Made by a program: the position numbers and the translations under genes. A stretch of 64,000 nucleotides of DNA from Enterobacter ludwigii. GTDB taxonomy: Bacteria; Pseudomonadota; Gammaproteobacteria; Enterobacterales; Enterobacteriaceae. The notes under the pieces are model-generated. The model was not told the DNA's origin and did no database searches. It saw nothing but the letters and a program-made list of their open reading frames with translations. The stretch covers positions 1,984,001 through 2,048,000 of the forward strand of contig CP083824.1 of assembly GCA_023023105.1 (NCBI GenBank), in the 5' to 3' direction. Shown one piece after another: positions 1-8,666 of the stretch; positions within the stretch are counted from its first letter, which is position 1; every line of letters begins with the position of its first letter.

Positions 1-36
1 GGGAGATAACCCTTGCCGAAATGCCTTCCATGGTAA

Positions 37-60
37 AACGGGAGCACTCCGGCTCCCGTT
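37..60 (-). other. Hairpin in the leader of the gene beyond the left edge
   Basis: A perfect 9-bp inverted repeat (37-45 with 52-60, 6-nt loop) reads AACGGGAGC on one arm. No strong T run follows on either strand (four T on the minus strand). It lies between ydhC and the left edge, downstream of a minus-strand promoter-like sequence at 99-127. It could be a weak ydhC terminator or a folded element in the 5' leader of the next minus-strand gene, which by E. coli order would be cfa. The function is inferred. Confidence 0.4.
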
Positions 61-98
61 AACACTTAATATTTATCGTATTTAATCGAACCAAATTT

Positions 99-127
99 AG
101 TATAGGCCTCAAAATTTGGTGATTCAA
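99..127 (-). promoter_or_regulatory. Promoter-like sequence, probably for cfa (outside window)
   Basis: On the minus strand TTGAAT (127-122) is followed after exactly 17 nt by CCTATACT (106-99). This is a good sigma-70/sigma-S type -35/-10 pair. It points out of the left edge. In E. coli the gene after ydhC is cfa, which has a distal promoter giving a long 5' leader; the distance here (more than 90 nt to any start) would suit that promoter. The downstream gene is not visible, so the assignment rests on gene order. Confidence 0.5.
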
Positions 128-180
128 TAAAAAATTCTTAGCAACCTAATCACTGGAAGTTAACATAATTTCCGGCGCGA

Positions 181-1380
181 TTACGCATGCGATGTTTCAA
201 CCGGCGTGCTGTCATTCAGCTCACGCTGTGCGGAAGCCTGCATACGGTAGCCCACAAAGGCCAGCACAACGGTCACCAGCATCACGGTAGTGGTGGTCAG
301 GAGCGGTGTGGCAATCAGCGCAGAGACCACCAGGCTTGCCAGGAAGCACAGACCCAACTGCAGGGTGTTCTGCAGCGCAGCCGCGCGACCCGTCGCCTGC
401 GGGAACGGACGTAATGCCTGCGCCACAACGATAGGGTAGATTGCCCCGTTAGCAACAGCCATCACGCAGAATGGCATTAAAATTTCTACCAGACCGGTGC
501 CAGGGATAAACCCGACGGCCCATGTCCCGATAACGCTCAATGCATACAGCACCAGCAGCCACGGCAGCATCTGCTGACCTTCCCATTTCTGCAGCGCCGC
601 ACGACAGCCGTACCCGCCCACCAGGAATGCGATGGTTTGCGGAACGTAGCTCAGGCCGATCGCCGCCGGGCTGTACCCCATATCGTGCAGAATAAATGGC
701 GAACCGGTCAGCCACGCGAAGAAGCTCGCCGAGCAGGCGGCATAAATCAGGACATTACCGCGATACGCTTTGGCACTCAGCAAAGAGGTAAAGGTAATGG
801 GCTTCGCATCCGCATGTGCCTCTTTTTTATGCGCTGGTTTGAGCGCGAATGCCGGCAGCATGAGTACCAGTGTGATGGCAAACAACGTGGCAAAGATAGC
901 CTGCCACTCGAAATGCACCAGGATCCAGCTGCCCAGCAGCGGGGCGAGGGCAGGTGAAAGCCCTACCAGCGGCATAATGGTGGCGAAAATCCGGTTGGTG
1001 CGGTTGGCTGGGTAGTAGTCGGTAACAAGAGCCTGCCAGGTCACCGCTGCTGCACAGACGCCGACGGCCTGCACAAAGCGCAGCACCAGCAGCCAGGTCG
1101 CATCGCGTACCCATAACATACCCAGACAGCCGACGGCAAAAATGCCCAGGCCCAGCAACAGTACTGGTTTACGGCCAAAACGATCTGATAGCGGCCCCCA
1201 AAGTAGCTGCGCGAAGGCGAAACCGGCGAGGAACAAACTCAGGCTGGCGCTGATGGCCGCTGCAGGGGTTTGCAAATCTTCCTGCATGGCGGCGAAAGCC
1301 GGCAGGTACATATCAGTGGCCAAAAAGCCCAGCACGCTTAAGCCGCCGAGCCAGACTAAAAAACCTTTCCTGGGTTGCAT
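181..1380 (-). CDS. ydhC: YdhC, MFS drug/nucleoside-type inner-membrane transporter
   Basis: 399-residue major facilitator protein of the Bcr/CflA (drug:H+ antiporter 1) subfamily with about 12 hydrophobic segments. The family loop motif [11 protein letters not shown] lies between helices 2 and 3 (about residues 62-72). Length matches E. coli YdhC (about 400). An ATG at 1380 preceded by a GGAG-type ribosome site (plus-strand ctcctgagg) supports the start. It is divergent from ydhB, a LysR regulator, with about 115 bp between them, which is the usual layout for a transporter and its regulator. In E. coli the pair has been linked to adenosine-responsive control; that is recalled, and the substrate cannot be read from this sequence. 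Confidence 0.9.
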   Translation of the reverse strand: MQPRKGFLVWLGGLSVLGFLATDMYLPAFAAMQEDLQTPAAAISASLSLFLAGFAFAQLLWGPLSDRFGRKPVLLLGLGIFAVGCLGMLWVRDATWLLVLRFVQAVGVCAAAVTWQALVTDYYPANRTNRIFATIMPLVGLSPALAPLLGSWILVHFEWQAIFATLFAITLVLMLPAFALKPAHKKEAHADAKPITFTSLLSAKAYRGNVLIYAACSASFFAWLTGSPFILHDMGYSPAAIGLSYVPQTIAFLVGGYGCRAALQKWEGQQMLPWLLVLYALSVIGTWAVGFIPGTGLVEILMPFCVMAVANGAIYPIVVAQALRPFPQATGRAAALQNTLQLGLCFLASLVVSALIATPLLTTTTVMLVTVVLAFVGYRMQASAQRELNDSTPVETSHA

Positions 1381-1494
1381 TGTTTTATTCTCCTGAGGAG
1401 GCAGGTATACATTGGCGCTGAGTGTAGGGAGTGCAAAGCCGCTTGTGAAACGCTAATATTTGGCGTGTGCATTCAAATTTTTTGCAGGCAGAAA

Positions 1495-2406
1495 ATGTGG
1501 TCAGATTATTCTCTTGAAGTGGTCGATGCTGTCGCGCGTAACGGCAGTTTCAGTGGAGCGGCGCAGGAGTTACACCGCGTGCCTTCAGCTATCAGCTATA
1601 CAGTACGTCAGCTGGAGGAGTGGCTGGCGGTTCCTCTGTTTGAACGGCGACATCGTGATGTGGAATTAACGCCCGCCGGCGCGTGGTTTTTGAAAGAAGG
1701 ACGTTCTGTCATCAAAAAAATGCAGATCACCCGCGAACAGTGTCAGCAGATCGCTAACGGCTGGCGGGGGCATCTTTCCATCGCGGTGGATAATATCGTC
1801 AAACCTGAGCGTACCCGGCAAATGATTGTCGATTTCTATCGTCATTTTTCTGACGTCGAATTGCGGGTGTCGCAGGAAGTGTTTAACGGCGTCTGGGATG
1901 CGCTGGCGGACGGCAGGGCAGAGATGGCGATCGGGGCCACGCAGGCGATTCCGGTTGGGGGACGTTATGCGTTTCGCGATATGGGGATGCTGAGCTGGAA
2001 ATGCGTGGTGGCAAGCGATCATCCGCTGGCGGCTCTGGAAGGCCCCTTGAGCGACGATACGCTACGCAACTGGCCATCGCTGGTGCTGGAGGATACGTCC
2101 CGTTCATTACCCAAGCGTATCACATGGCTTCTGGATAACCAGCGGCGGGTGGTTGCACCCGACTGGGAATCGTCGGCGACGTGCCTCAGTGCTGGCTTGT
2201 GCGTTGCGATGGTGCCCGTTCATTTTGCGCGGCCGCGAATTGACACCGGAGAGTGGGTTGAGTTGACGCTAGAGAACCCGTTCCCGGATGCGGCCTGTTG
2301 CCTCACCTGGCAACAAAATGATGTCTCGCCAGCGATGGCCTGGCTGCTGGATTATCTGGGAGACAGCGAAACGCTAAACCGGGAATGGTTACGGGAGCCA
2401 GCTTAA
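1495..2406 (+). CDS. ydhB: YdhB (AdnB), LysR-type transcriptional regulator
   Basis: 303-residue LysR-family regulator: N-terminal winged helix-turn-helix (about residues 4-62, with SAISYTVRQLEEWLAVPLFERR as the recognition region) followed by a periplasmic-binding-like effector domain. I start it at the ATG at 1495, giving MWSDYSLEVVD as in E. coli; an in-frame extension back to 1375 runs through the ydhB-ydhC intergenic region and is not expected to be translated. Divergent from ydhC, its probable target. Ends 18 nt from the convergent purR stop. E. coli YdhB is reported to respond to adenosine; this is family knowledge. Confidence 0.88.
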   Translation: MWSDYSLEVVDAVARNGSFSGAAQELHRVPSAISYTVRQLEEWLAVPLFERRHRDVELTPAGAWFLKEGRSVIKKMQITREQCQQIANGWRGHLSIAVDNIVKPERTRQMIVDFYRHFSDVELRVSQEVFNGVWDALADGRAEMAIGATQAIPVGGRYAFRDMGMLSWKCVVASDHPLAALEGPLSDDTLRNWPSLVLEDTSRSLPKRITWLLDNQRRVVAPDWESSATCLSAGLCVAMVPVHFARPRIDTGEWVELTLENPFPDAACCLTWQQNDVSPAMAWLLDYLGDSETLNREWLREPA

Positions 2407-2417
2407 CTGGCCCCCGT
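2391..2417. terminator. Hairpin between convergent ydhB and purR
   Basis: An 11-bp imperfect stem (2391-2401 with 2407-2417, 5-nt loop) spans the ydhB stop codon. Read on the minus strand the single mismatch becomes a G-U pair, so the fold is better for purR transcripts. No T run follows on either strand, so intrinsic termination is uncertain. Confidence 0.35.
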
Positions 2418-2424
2418 GAAGAGA

Positions 2425-3450
2425 TTACCGGCGGTAGTCGCGGAACGGACCATCCGCAACGGAGCGGCGTTCAATAAGACGCGGGTGAACTTCAATGGAC
2501 TGTGACTCTTCTCGTTTGTTGACGATCCTGTCCATCAGCATATTAAAGGCGGTTTCACCCAGTGAGTCTTTCGGCTGGTGAATGGTCGTTAATGCCGGCG
2601 TAAAGAAGCGCGCGTTACGCACGTTGTCATACCCGATCACAGAAATATCCTGCGGTACACGCAGACCCAGCTCATCGGCAGCACAGAGGGCACCCATTGC
2701 CATGATGTCGCCCCCGCAGAAAACGGCGGTCGGACGATGCTGCTGGGAGACGATCTGCTGCATCGCGCGGTAGCCCGACTCCGGTTCGAAGTCGCCCTGC
2801 ACGATCCAGTTTTCCGGCACGGTGATCAGCGCTTCTTCCATCGCTTTCATAAACCCAGCCAGACGACCTGCACCGGTATTGCGTTCCAGTGGACCCGGGA
2901 TCACACCGATCTCGCGGTGACCGCGTTCTATCAGATAACGACCCGCCATATAACCGCCTTCAAAGGCGTTATCGATAACGGAATCGGTGAAGTCCGCGCG
3001 GGCTTCACCCCAGTCCATCACTACCATTGGGATATGGCGATACTCTTCGAGCATGGACAGCACAGTTTCCGGATACTCGGAACACATCACCAGCAGGCCA
3101 TCAACGCGCTTTTGCGCCATCATCGACAGGTAGGCGCGCTGTTTTTCAATGCTGTTCCACGCGTTGCCCAGAATCAGGGTATAGCCTTTTTGAAAACAGT
3201 TTTTCTCAACCGCTTCAATGATCTCGGCAAAATAGGCCGCTTCACTGCTGGTCGCCAGCAAACCAATAGACTTGGTGTGATTAACCTTGAGGCTACGCGC
3301 AACCGCACTTGGCGAATAGTGCAGTTCTTTGATCGCTGCCCAGACGGCGTTGCGCGTCTCTTCCGCCACAAAGCGGGTTTTGTTAATTACATGTGATACG
3401 GTTGTAGTGGAAACGTTTGCGCGTTTTGCTACATCTTTAATTGTTGCCAT
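2425..3450 (-). CDS. purR: PurR, purine repressor (LacI family)
   Basis: 341-residue LacI/GalR-family repressor, the E. coli length. Residues 1-27 ([20 protein letters not shown]) form the helix-turn-helix. The hinge helix (about 48-56) is followed by a two-lobed purine-binding domain ending with the dimer region. With hypoxanthine or guanine as corepressor it represses purine and related nucleotide biosynthesis genes. One PUR box lies upstream of the gene and a second within its first codons, as in the known autoregulation of E. coli purR. Convergent with ydhB and divergent from ynhF/ydhP. Confidence 0.97.
   Translation of the reverse strand: MATIKDVAKRANVSTTTVSHVINKTRFVAEETRNAVWAAIKELHYSPSAVARSLKVNHTKSIGLLATSSEAAYFAEIIEAVEKNCFQKGYTLILGNAWNSIEKQRAYLSMMAQKRVDGLLVMCSEYPETVLSMLEEYRHIPMVVMDWGEARADFTDSVIDNAFEGGYMAGRYLIERGHREIGVIPGPLERNTGAGRLAGFMKAMEEALITVPENWIVQGDFEPESGYRAMQQIVSQQHRPTAVFCGGDIMAMGALCAADELGLRVPQDISVIGYDNVRNARFFTPALTTIHQPKDSLGETAFNMLMDRIVNKREESQSIEVHPRLIERRSVADGPFRDYRR
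3407..3422 (-). promoter_or_regulatory. PUR box inside purR coding region (O2-like)
   Basis: The minus strand reads GCGCAAACGTTTCCAC, which matches the PUR consensus ANGCAANCGNTTNCNT at all but the two outermost positions. It covers about codons 10-15 of purR. E. coli purR has a second autoregulatory operator in its coding sequence, so this is probably the same site. Confidence 0.65.
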
Positions 3451-3494
3451 TAAATGTCACTCCAGACCATATCCTAAACTCCTGAAAAACTTGA

Positions 3495-3510
3495 AGGTAA
3501 ACGTTTGCCT
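3495..3510 (-). promoter_or_regulatory. PUR box upstream of purR (O1-like)
   Basis: The minus strand reads AGGCAAACGTTTACCT, a complete match to the PUR consensus ANGCAANCGNTTNCNT. It lies 45 nt upstream of the purR start codon. This fits autorepression by PurR as established in E. coli. Confidence 0.85.
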
Positions 3511-3747
3511 TCTCTCACCCTTATCACGCAATTTTGAATTGCGACACGCCGGGAAAACGACACAGGACGTCAGGAGGGGGTCAATGGCCGGTACGCTAAT
3601 AAATTTAGCGTGGAATTTTGTCCTATCTTGATGAAAAGGGGAAGAGGTAAAGTGGTTATCCGTTTAAATCCAGGAAGATTTTTGACGTAAATTGTGCAAA
3701 AATGAGCAAGCTCACTTTCCGTGGGGGGATTAAAAGGAGAAAAATTG

Positions 3748-3837
3748 ATGAGTTCCGATCTGAAGTTTTCGCTGTTCACCACCGTTATTGTGCTGGCTTT
3801 GATTGTCGCAGCGGGTCTGACGGCCGCACTGCACTGA
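3748..3837 (+). CDS. ynhF: YnhF, small inner-membrane protein (29 aa)
   Basis: A 30-codon frame opening with ATG AGT TCC and ending LTAALH. An AAAAGGAGA ribosome site ends 7 nt before the start. The product has one hydrophobic helix (about residues 8-27) after a short polar N terminus, MSSDLKFS. Sequence, length and place (between purR and ydhP) agree with E. coli YnhF, a stress-associated single-span small protein of unknown function. A hairpin just after the stop supports an independent transcript. Confidence 0.92.
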   Translation: MSSDLKFSLFTTVIVLALIVAAGLTAALH

Positions 3838-3844
3838 TTTACGC

Positions 3845-3866
3845 GGAGGGAGAGCCTTCTCCCTCC
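3845..3866 (+). terminator. Probable ynhF terminator hairpin
   Basis: Perfect 9-bp stem GGAGGGAGA/TCTCCCTCC (3845-3853 with 3858-3866, 4-nt loop), starting 7 nt after the ynhF stop. Only a mixed CGATTCC sequence follows, so the U tract is weak. Confidence 0.5.
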
Positions 3867-4000
3867 CGATTCCCCGGATTGTTACTTCTCTGGCAAAAAT
3901 CTTTTGCCAATTTGTTAACTTCTCATTTTTTGTGATTGATGTCATGCTTTCCGCTTCTTTGTTCTGTGTCACCACATGACACGGCATCCGGAGTTGACGT

Positions 4001-5167
4001 ATGAAAATCAATTTTCCCCTGCTGGCCCTGGCGATTGGCGCTTTTGGGATTGGCACCACTGAATTCTCCCCGATGGGTTTACTGCCTGTTATTGCCAGAG
4101 GCGTGGATGTCTCGATCCCTGCCGCAGGGATGTTAATCAGCGCGTACGCTATCGGCGTGATGGTCGGGGCGCCGCTGATGACGCTTCTGCTTTCGCATCG
4201 CGCGCGCCGCAATGCGCTGATTTTCCTGATGGCGATTTTCACCCTGGGCAACGTGCTTTCCGCCATTTCGCCGGACTACACCACATTGATGCTGTCCCGC
4301 ATTCTGACCAGCCTTAATCACGGCGCGTTCTTTGGGCTGGGGTCGGTCGTTGCCGCAAGCGTGGTGCCAAAACACAAGCAGGCGAGTGCCGTGGCAACCA
4401 TGTTTATGGGACTAACGATTGCCAACATCGGCGGGGTGCCTGCGGCAACCTGGCTGGGTGAAGCGATCGGCTGGCGTATGTCTTTCCTGGCGACGGCCGG
4501 TCTCGGTGTGATCGCCATGGTGGCACTGTTCTTCTCCCTGCCGAAAGGCAGCGCGGGGGAACGTCCTGACGTGCGCAAAGAGTTGTCTGTGCTGGTACGC
4601 CCGCAGGTGCTCTCGGCGCTGCTGACGACCGTGTTGGGGGCAGGGGCGATGTTTACCTTCTATACCTACATTTCTCCTGTGCTTCACGACATCACTCACG
4701 CAACGCCGATCTTTATCACTGCGATGCTGGTGCTGATTGGCGTGGGCTTCTCGATTGGTAACTATCTGGGTGGGAAATTTGCCGACCGTTCCGTGAGCGG
4801 GACGTTGAAGGGCTTCTTAACCCTGCTGATTGTCATCATGATTGCTATTCCGTGGCTGGCACGTAATGAGTTCGGAGCAGCCATTGCGATGGTCGTCTGG
4901 GGAGCTGCCACCTTTGCTGTGGTTCCACCGCTGCAGATGCGCGTGATGCGTGTCGCCCATGAGGCGCCGGGTCTTTCGTCTTCAGTGAATATTGGCGCGT
5001 TCAATCTCGGTAATGCGCTCGGTGCAGCCGCCGGTGGCGCGGTTATTTCCGGGGGGCTGGGATACAGTTTTGTACCGGTGATGGGGGCGATTATTGCCGC
5101 GCTTTGTCTGCTGTTGGTGATGATGTCAGGTCGTAAGCAGCCAGAAACAGCCTGCGCTGCTGAATAA
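4001..5167 (+). CDS. ydhP: YdhP, MFS inner-membrane transporter (AraJ-like)
   Basis: 388-residue major facilitator protein with about 12 membrane segments, of the drug:H+ antiporter (AraJ/YdhP) group. The N-terminal helix carries GIGTTEFSPMGLLP, typical of this group, and the C terminus is short and polar. Length is essentially that of E. coli YdhP (389). Preceded by GGAGTTGACGT before ATG. The substrate is not established; some relatives export sugars or purine-like compounds. It stands alone between ynhF and a terminator it shares with convergent sodB. Confidence 0.9.
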   Translation: MKINFPLLALAIGAFGIGTTEFSPMGLLPVIARGVDVSIPAAGMLISAYAIGVMVGAPLMTLLLSHRARRNALIFLMAIFTLGNVLSAISPDYTTLMLSRILTSLNHGAFFGLGSVVAASVVPKHKQASAVATMFMGLTIANIGGVPAATWLGEAIGWRMSFLATAGLGVIAMVALFFSLPKGSAGERPDVRKELSVLVRPQVLSALLTTVLGAGAMFTFYTYISPVLHDITHATPIFITAMLVLIGVGFSIGNYLGGKFADRSVSGTLKGFLTLLIVIMIAIPWLARNEFGAAIAMVVWGAATFAVVPPLQMRVMRVAHEAPGLSSSVNIGAFNLGNALGAAAGGAVISGGLGYSFVPVMGAIIAALCLLLVMMSGRKQPETACAAE

Positions 5168-5170
5168 GCA

Positions 5171-5200
5171 AAAAACGCAGAAGGGCGAACCCTTCTGCGT
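5171..5200. terminator. Bidirectional terminator, ydhP / sodB
   Basis: Perfect 11-bp stem ACGCAGAAGGG/CCCTTCTGCGT (5175-5185 with 5190-5200, loop CGAA). On the minus strand it is followed by a T6 run (plus-strand A run from 5170), making a strong intrinsic terminator for sodB. On the plus strand it is followed by GTCTCTT and may serve ydhP weakly. Confidence 0.88.
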
Positions 5201-5205
5201 GTCTC

Positions 5206-5787
5206 TTATGCGGCGAAGTTCTTCGCCACAAACTCCCAGTTTACCAGTGCCCAGAAGTGCTCCAGGTAGTTCGGGCGCGCGTTACGGTAATCAATGTAGT
5301 AAGCGTGTTCCCAAACGTCCACGGTCATCAGTGGCTTAGCGCTGGTGGTCAGTGGGGTACCCGCGTTAGAGGTGGAAACGATAGCCAGTTTGCCATCGGC
5401 TTCTTTTACCAGCCACGTCCAGCCAGAACCGAAGTTTTTGATAGCTGCATCGGTAAATTTCGCTTTGAAATCCGCGAAGCTGCCAAAGGCGGCGTTGATG
5501 GCGGTAGCCAGTTCACCGGCAGGTTCGCCACCGGCGTTTGGCGCCAGGCAGTGCCAGTAGAAGGTGTGATTCCACACCTGAGCTGCGTTGTTGAATACGC
5601 CCCCCTCAGAGCTGCGGACGATCTCTTCCAGCGTTTTGCCTTCGAAATCGGTGCCCTTGATCAGGTTGTTCAGGTTGGTGACGTACGTCTGGTGATGCTT
5701 GCCGTAGTGATATTCCAGGGTTTCCGCAGAAATGTGCGGTGCCAGGGCGTCTTTAGCATACGGTAGTGCAGGTAATTCGAACGACAT
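5206..5787 (-). CDS. sodB: SodB, iron superoxide dismutase
   Basis: 193-residue cytoplasmic Fe-SOD, identical in length to E. coli SodB. It dismutates superoxide to O2 and H2O2. An N-terminal helical hairpin ([10 protein letters not shown], with the first His ligand) precedes an alpha/beta domain carrying the [11 protein letters not shown] ligand motif near residue 157. I start at ATG 5787 ([10 protein letters not shown]), preceded by AAGGAGAGAAGC; an upstream in-frame extension to 5835 has no homologue. In E. coli this message is regulated by Fur and the sRNA RyhB near the start codon. Confidence 0.97.
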   Translation of the reverse strand: MSFELPALPYAKDALAPHISAETLEYHYGKHHQTYVTNLNNLIKGTDFEGKTLEEIVRSSEGGVFNNAAQVWNHTFYWHCLAPNAGGEPAGELATAINAAFGSFADFKAKFTDAAIKNFGSGWTWLVKEADGKLAIVSTSNAGTPLTTSAKPLMTVDVWEHAYYIDYRNARPNYLEHFWALVNWEFVAKNFAA

Positions 5788-5881
5788 TGCTTCTCTCCTT
5801 ATTGTATTTTGTGTTGCCAATAACCACACAGACAACGAGGAGAGAATAGCAAATTGAAAGGGTATGCAAAAGAGGAACTTA

Positions 5882-5902
5882 CCCTGCCGCGATGCGGCAG
5901 GG
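5882..5902 (-). terminator. Probable mepH terminator
   Basis: Perfect 9-bp GC-rich stem CCCTGCCGC/GCGGCAGGG with a 3-nt loop, 6 nt after the mepH stop. The minus strand continues TAAGTTCCTCTTTT, a weak, delayed U tract. Confidence 0.55.
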
Positions 5903-5908
5903 CAGGGA

Positions 5909-6682
5909 TTAGCGAATGGTTTTAGGCGTCATGACGCGACGCGCGCCGACATAGTGACGAACCCAGTAGTCTTCACTCAGCGAGGTGATCTGAATATCCT
6001 GACCGCTGCGTGGTGACTGAATGAATTTCCCGTTACCGACATAGACACCGACGTGGTCAGCCGTGCCGCGACCCTGTGTACGGAAGAAGACCAGATCGCC
6101 GTTTTCCAGCTCACCACGGTCAACCGGAGAAGCATCGCGCAGGTGGTACATTTCATTGGCAGTACGTGGAATGCGGAACTTCACCAGATCTTTATAGGCG
6201 TAATAGACGAGACCACTGCAGTCAAAACCGGTACGCGGTGAACTGCCACCCCAGTGATAAGGTTTGCCAATTTGCCCCATCAGTTTGTTCATCGCGGTTT
6301 TTTGCGCTTTCTGTACCCGCACTTTATGCACTTCCGCTATTTTCGTGACCTTCGTGCATTTCGCCTTGTGGCCTTTACGCGTGATGCATTTTTCAGTCAC
6401 GAGGTTGGCGGCAGTCTGCGAGGCTTTACTTTTGGATGTGTGAGCAGTGCGGGAAGATTTTGTTTTTGTCTTGCTGGAAGCGGTTTGTTTAGTCTGAGCA
6501 GTTGTTTTTTTCTTGTCGTTCTTACTGGTGGTTTTTTTCTTACGTTCTGTGGCTTTCACCAGATGGTTCTTTTGCACAGCAGAATGCCGCGCCTGCTGAG
6601 AGGCGTTTGCCACTGGCGTGAAAGTGAGTGATGTAAACAGTAAAGCACAGAGCGTGATCGAGATTTTATTTATCCGCGCCAC
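5909..6682 (-). CDS. mepH: MepH (YdhO), murein DD-endopeptidase
   Basis: 257-residue NlpC/P60 cysteine peptidase that cleaves D-Ala-mDAP cross-links in peptidoglycan in the periplasm. Residues 1-27 are a signal peptide ending ANA. Residues 30-125 are a Lys/Thr/Ser-rich low-complexity linker. The catalytic domain (about 130-250) holds [12 protein letters not shown] (catalytic Cys) and [10 protein letters not shown] (His). The start is GTG at 6682, supported by AGGGG 8 nt upstream and by MARIN as in E. coli. It is slightly shorter than E. coli MepH (271), all in the linker. Confidence 0.93.
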   Translation of the reverse strand: MARINKISITLCALLFTSLTFTPVANASQQARHSAVQKNHLVKATERKKKTTSKNDKKKTTAQTKQTASSKTKTKSSRTAHTSKSKASQTAANLVTEKCITRKGHKAKCTKVTKIAEVHKVRVQKAQKTAMNKLMGQIGKPYHWGGSSPRTGFDCSGLVYYAYKDLVKFRIPRTANEMYHLRDASPVDRGELENGDLVFFRTQGRGTADHVGVYVGNGKFIQSPRSGQDIQITSLSEDYWVRHYVGARRVMTPKTIR

Positions 6683-7020
6683 TGGGCAGTCCCCTGATAA
6701 ATGCAGGCCATCTATAGTACCTGCGTATGATTTACAAAGCCCGTCGATTCTAATCCATAAAAACCCGAGAAGTTAATAGCATTTTTCAATCTACAATCGT
6801 GTTTCGTTAGCAAGTGCAAAAAAATTCATCGTTCTGTCGCACATTTGTTCACTCCCTAAGCAAAACCCTCAGTGCAGCAGGGTTAAACACCATTTGCAAT
6901 GCAACTTTTCATGAGTCGCGGTAAAATAAATAAACGTGACAAAAATGTTATTTTCCGATGCCAGTCTGAACCGCTACAATGTCAGACTAATGCCGTAACA
7001 GAAGTTAAAGGAAGCAAGAC
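6683..7020. other. Intergenic region between divergent mepH and grxD
   Basis: 338 bp with no gene that I can support. It must hold the promoters of mepH and grxD. A short imperfect repeat (AACCCT...AGGGTT, about 6864-6884) and a TACAAT at 6974-6979 near the grxD start are visible, but no convincing -35 pairs with the latter. Confidence 0.5.
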
Positions 7021-7368
7021 ATGAGCACCACTATTGAAAAAATCCAGCGCCAGATCGCTGAAAACCCGATTCTGCTGTATATGAAAGGTTCTCCGAAGCT
7101 GCCAAGCTGCGGCTTCTCCGCGCAAGCCGTTCAGGCACTGTCTGCCTGTGGTGAGCGTTTTGCTTACGTTGATATCCTGCAAAACCCGGACATCCGCGCT
7201 GAGCTGCCTAAGTACGCTAACTGGCCGACGTTCCCACAGCTGTGGGTAGACGGTGAACTGGTTGGCGGTTGTGATATCCTGATTGAGATGTATCAGCGCG
7301 GTGAACTGCAGCAGCTGATCAAAGAGACGGCGGCTAAGTACAAAACTGAAGAGCCGGACGCAGAGTAA
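7021..7368 (+). CDS. grxD: GrxD, monothiol glutaredoxin 4
   Basis: 115-residue class II monothiol glutaredoxin, the E. coli length. The active-site CGFS lies at residues 30-33, after the conserved KGSPKLPS. It binds a glutathione-ligated [2Fe-2S] cluster as a homodimer or with BolA-type partners and passes clusters to iron-sulfur targets. The WPTFPQLWVDGELVGGCD stretch is the glutathione-binding cis-Pro/GG region. Preceded by AAAGGAAGCAAGAC. In E. coli lhr lies between grxD and rnt; here the two genes converge directly across a terminator. Confidence 0.97.
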   Translation: MSTTIEKIQRQIAENPILLYMKGSPKLPSCGFSAQAVQALSACGERFAYVDILQNPDIRAELPKYANWPTFPQLWVDGELVGGCDILIEMYQRGELQQLIKETAAKYKTEEPDAE

Positions 7369-7382
7369 CTTTCTGCCGAAAT

Positions 7383-7414
7383 AAAAAAGCGACCTCTTCA
7401 GGTCGCTTTTTTTT
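7383..7414. terminator. Bidirectional terminator, grxD / rnt
   Basis: Perfect 8-bp stem AGCGACCT/AGGTCGCT (7388-7395 with 7400-7407, loop CTTC), flanked by an A run on the left and a T8 run on the right. It is a textbook two-way intrinsic terminator between convergent genes. Confidence 0.95.
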
Positions 7415-8063
7415 ACTCTTCGCTGTCGCCCATCGGTAGCGGCCAGCCGCCCAGACGTTTCCAGCGGTTGACGATCTCACAGAACAGCTCTGCAGTGCGT
7501 TCCGTGTCATACAGGGCAGAGTGCGCCTGCGTACCGTCAAACTCAATACCTGCCGTGATACAGGCCTTTGATAGCACTGTTTGTCCAAGCGCCAGGCCAC
7601 TCAGGGCGGCAGTATCGAAGGTGACAAATGGGTGGAAGGGATTTCGTTTGAGCGAGGCACGCTCTGCGGCGGCCATGGTAAAGCTGTGATCGAACGTGGC
7701 GTTATGGGCCACCATGATCGCGCGGCTGCAGTTGCTCTCTTTCATACCTTTACGCACCATCTTAAAAATGGCGTGCAGCGCATCATATTCACTGACTGCA
7801 CCACGTAACGGGTTATGCGGGTCGATACCGTTAAACGCCAGTGCTTCCGGCTGTAAGTTTGCCCCTTCAAAAGGATCAACGTGGAAATGCAGCGTGGTGT
7901 CCGGTGTAAGCCAGCCCTGTTCATCCATCTTCAGCGTGATGGCGGCAATTTCGAGCAGCGCATCGGTTTTAGCGTTAAATCCGGCTGTTTCTACATCAAT
8001 GACAACGGGATAAAAACCACGAAAACGGTCGCACAGACCGCTAAATTGAGCGTTATCGGACAT
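7413..8063 (-). CDS. rnt: RNase T
   Basis: 216-residue DEDDh-family 3'-5' exoribonuclease that trims tRNA 3' ends (the CCA turnover site) and stable RNAs. The first acidic motif DVETAGF (about residues 23-29), the middle [10 protein letters not shown] and the C-terminal [14 protein letters not shown] carry the metal-binding and general-base residues. One residue longer than E. coli RNase T. The stop lies inside the shared terminator T run. E. coli has lhr downstream in the same direction; there is no trace of it here. Confidence 0.96.
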   Translation of the reverse strand: MSDNAQFSGLCDRFRGFYPVVIDVETAGFNAKTDALLEIAAITLKMDEQGWLTPDTTLHFHVDPFEGANLQPEALAFNGIDPHNPLRGAVSEYDALHAIFKMVRKGMKESNCSRAIMVAHNATFDHSFTMAAAERASLKRNPFHPFVTFDTAALSGLALGQTVLSKACITAGIEFDGTQAHSALYDTERTAELFCEIVNRWKRLGGWPLPMGDSEE

Positions 8064-8158
8064 CAGGGTCTCTTACATGGGGAAAAAGCAGAGCGCATTA
8101 TGGCAAATTTTGGAAGGGTATGCAGTAAAACTACGGGCGCATATTGCGCCCTGAGGGA

Positions 8159-8566
8159 TCAGTTGCCCAGACCGCGACCGGCGTCTTTGGCTTCAATCAG
8201 CTCGATTTTGTAACCGTCCGGATCTTCCACAAACGCAATCACGGTAGTGCCACCTTTGACCGGGCCCGCTTCGCGCGTCACGTTACCGCCGTTGCTGCGA
8301 ATGCGCTCACACGCTTCGGCCGCGTTGTCCACTTCCAGCGCGATGTGGCCGTAGGCCGTGCCCAGCTCATAGCTGTCTACGCCCCAGTTGTAGGTCAGCT
8401 CGATCACCGCTTCATCCGTTTCCGGGCCGTAACCCACGAACGCCAGCGAGTATTTGTATTCCGGGTTTTCACTGGTGCGCAGCAGTTTCATACCCAGTAC
8501 GTTAGTGTAGAAATCAATAGAACGTTGCAGGTCGCCAACGCGCAGCATGGTGTGAAGTAGGCGCAT
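8159..8566 (-). CDS. gloA: GloA, lactoylglutathione lyase (glyoxalase I)
   Basis: 135-residue glyoxalase I, Ni2+-dependent, converting the methylglyoxal-glutathione hemithioacetal to S-lactoylglutathione. Metal ligands expected in E. coli (His5, Glu56, His74, Glu122) are visible as MRLLH, the VIELTYN region, GHIALEV and KIELIEA. Length equals E. coli GloA. It lies 100 bp downstream of nemA; in E. coli nemRA and gloA form one NemR-controlled operon for electrophile defence, and the same order is kept here. Confidence 0.96.
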   Translation of the reverse strand: MRLLHTMLRVGDLQRSIDFYTNVLGMKLLRTSENPEYKYSLAFVGYGPETDEAVIELTYNWGVDSYELGTAYGHIALEVDNAAEACERIRSNGGNVTREAGPVKGGTTVIAFVEDPDGYKIELIEAKDAGRGLGN

Positions 8567-8624
8567 AATTTCCTCATTAACCTATGGAATAGAATATGTT
8601 TTTGAACAGAAACGATGTTTTAGT

Positions 8625-8648
8625 ATAGCGGCGAATTGTCGCCGCTAT
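8625..8648 (-). other. Hairpin between nemA and gloA
   Basis: A perfect 10-bp stem (8625-8634 with 8639-8648, loop ATTG) sits 18 nt after the nemA stop. The minus strand continues ACTAAAACATCG, without a U tract. It may stabilise the nemRA message, partly terminate it, or act as a processing site before gloA. Confidence 0.45.
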
Positions 8649-8666
8649 CAATGCTCATTGGAGGGA

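Noticed and set aside
1375..1494. N-terminal extension of ydhB back to 1375
   Set aside because: It would start inside ydhC and run through the divergent promoter region; the conserved LysR N terminus begins at 1495.
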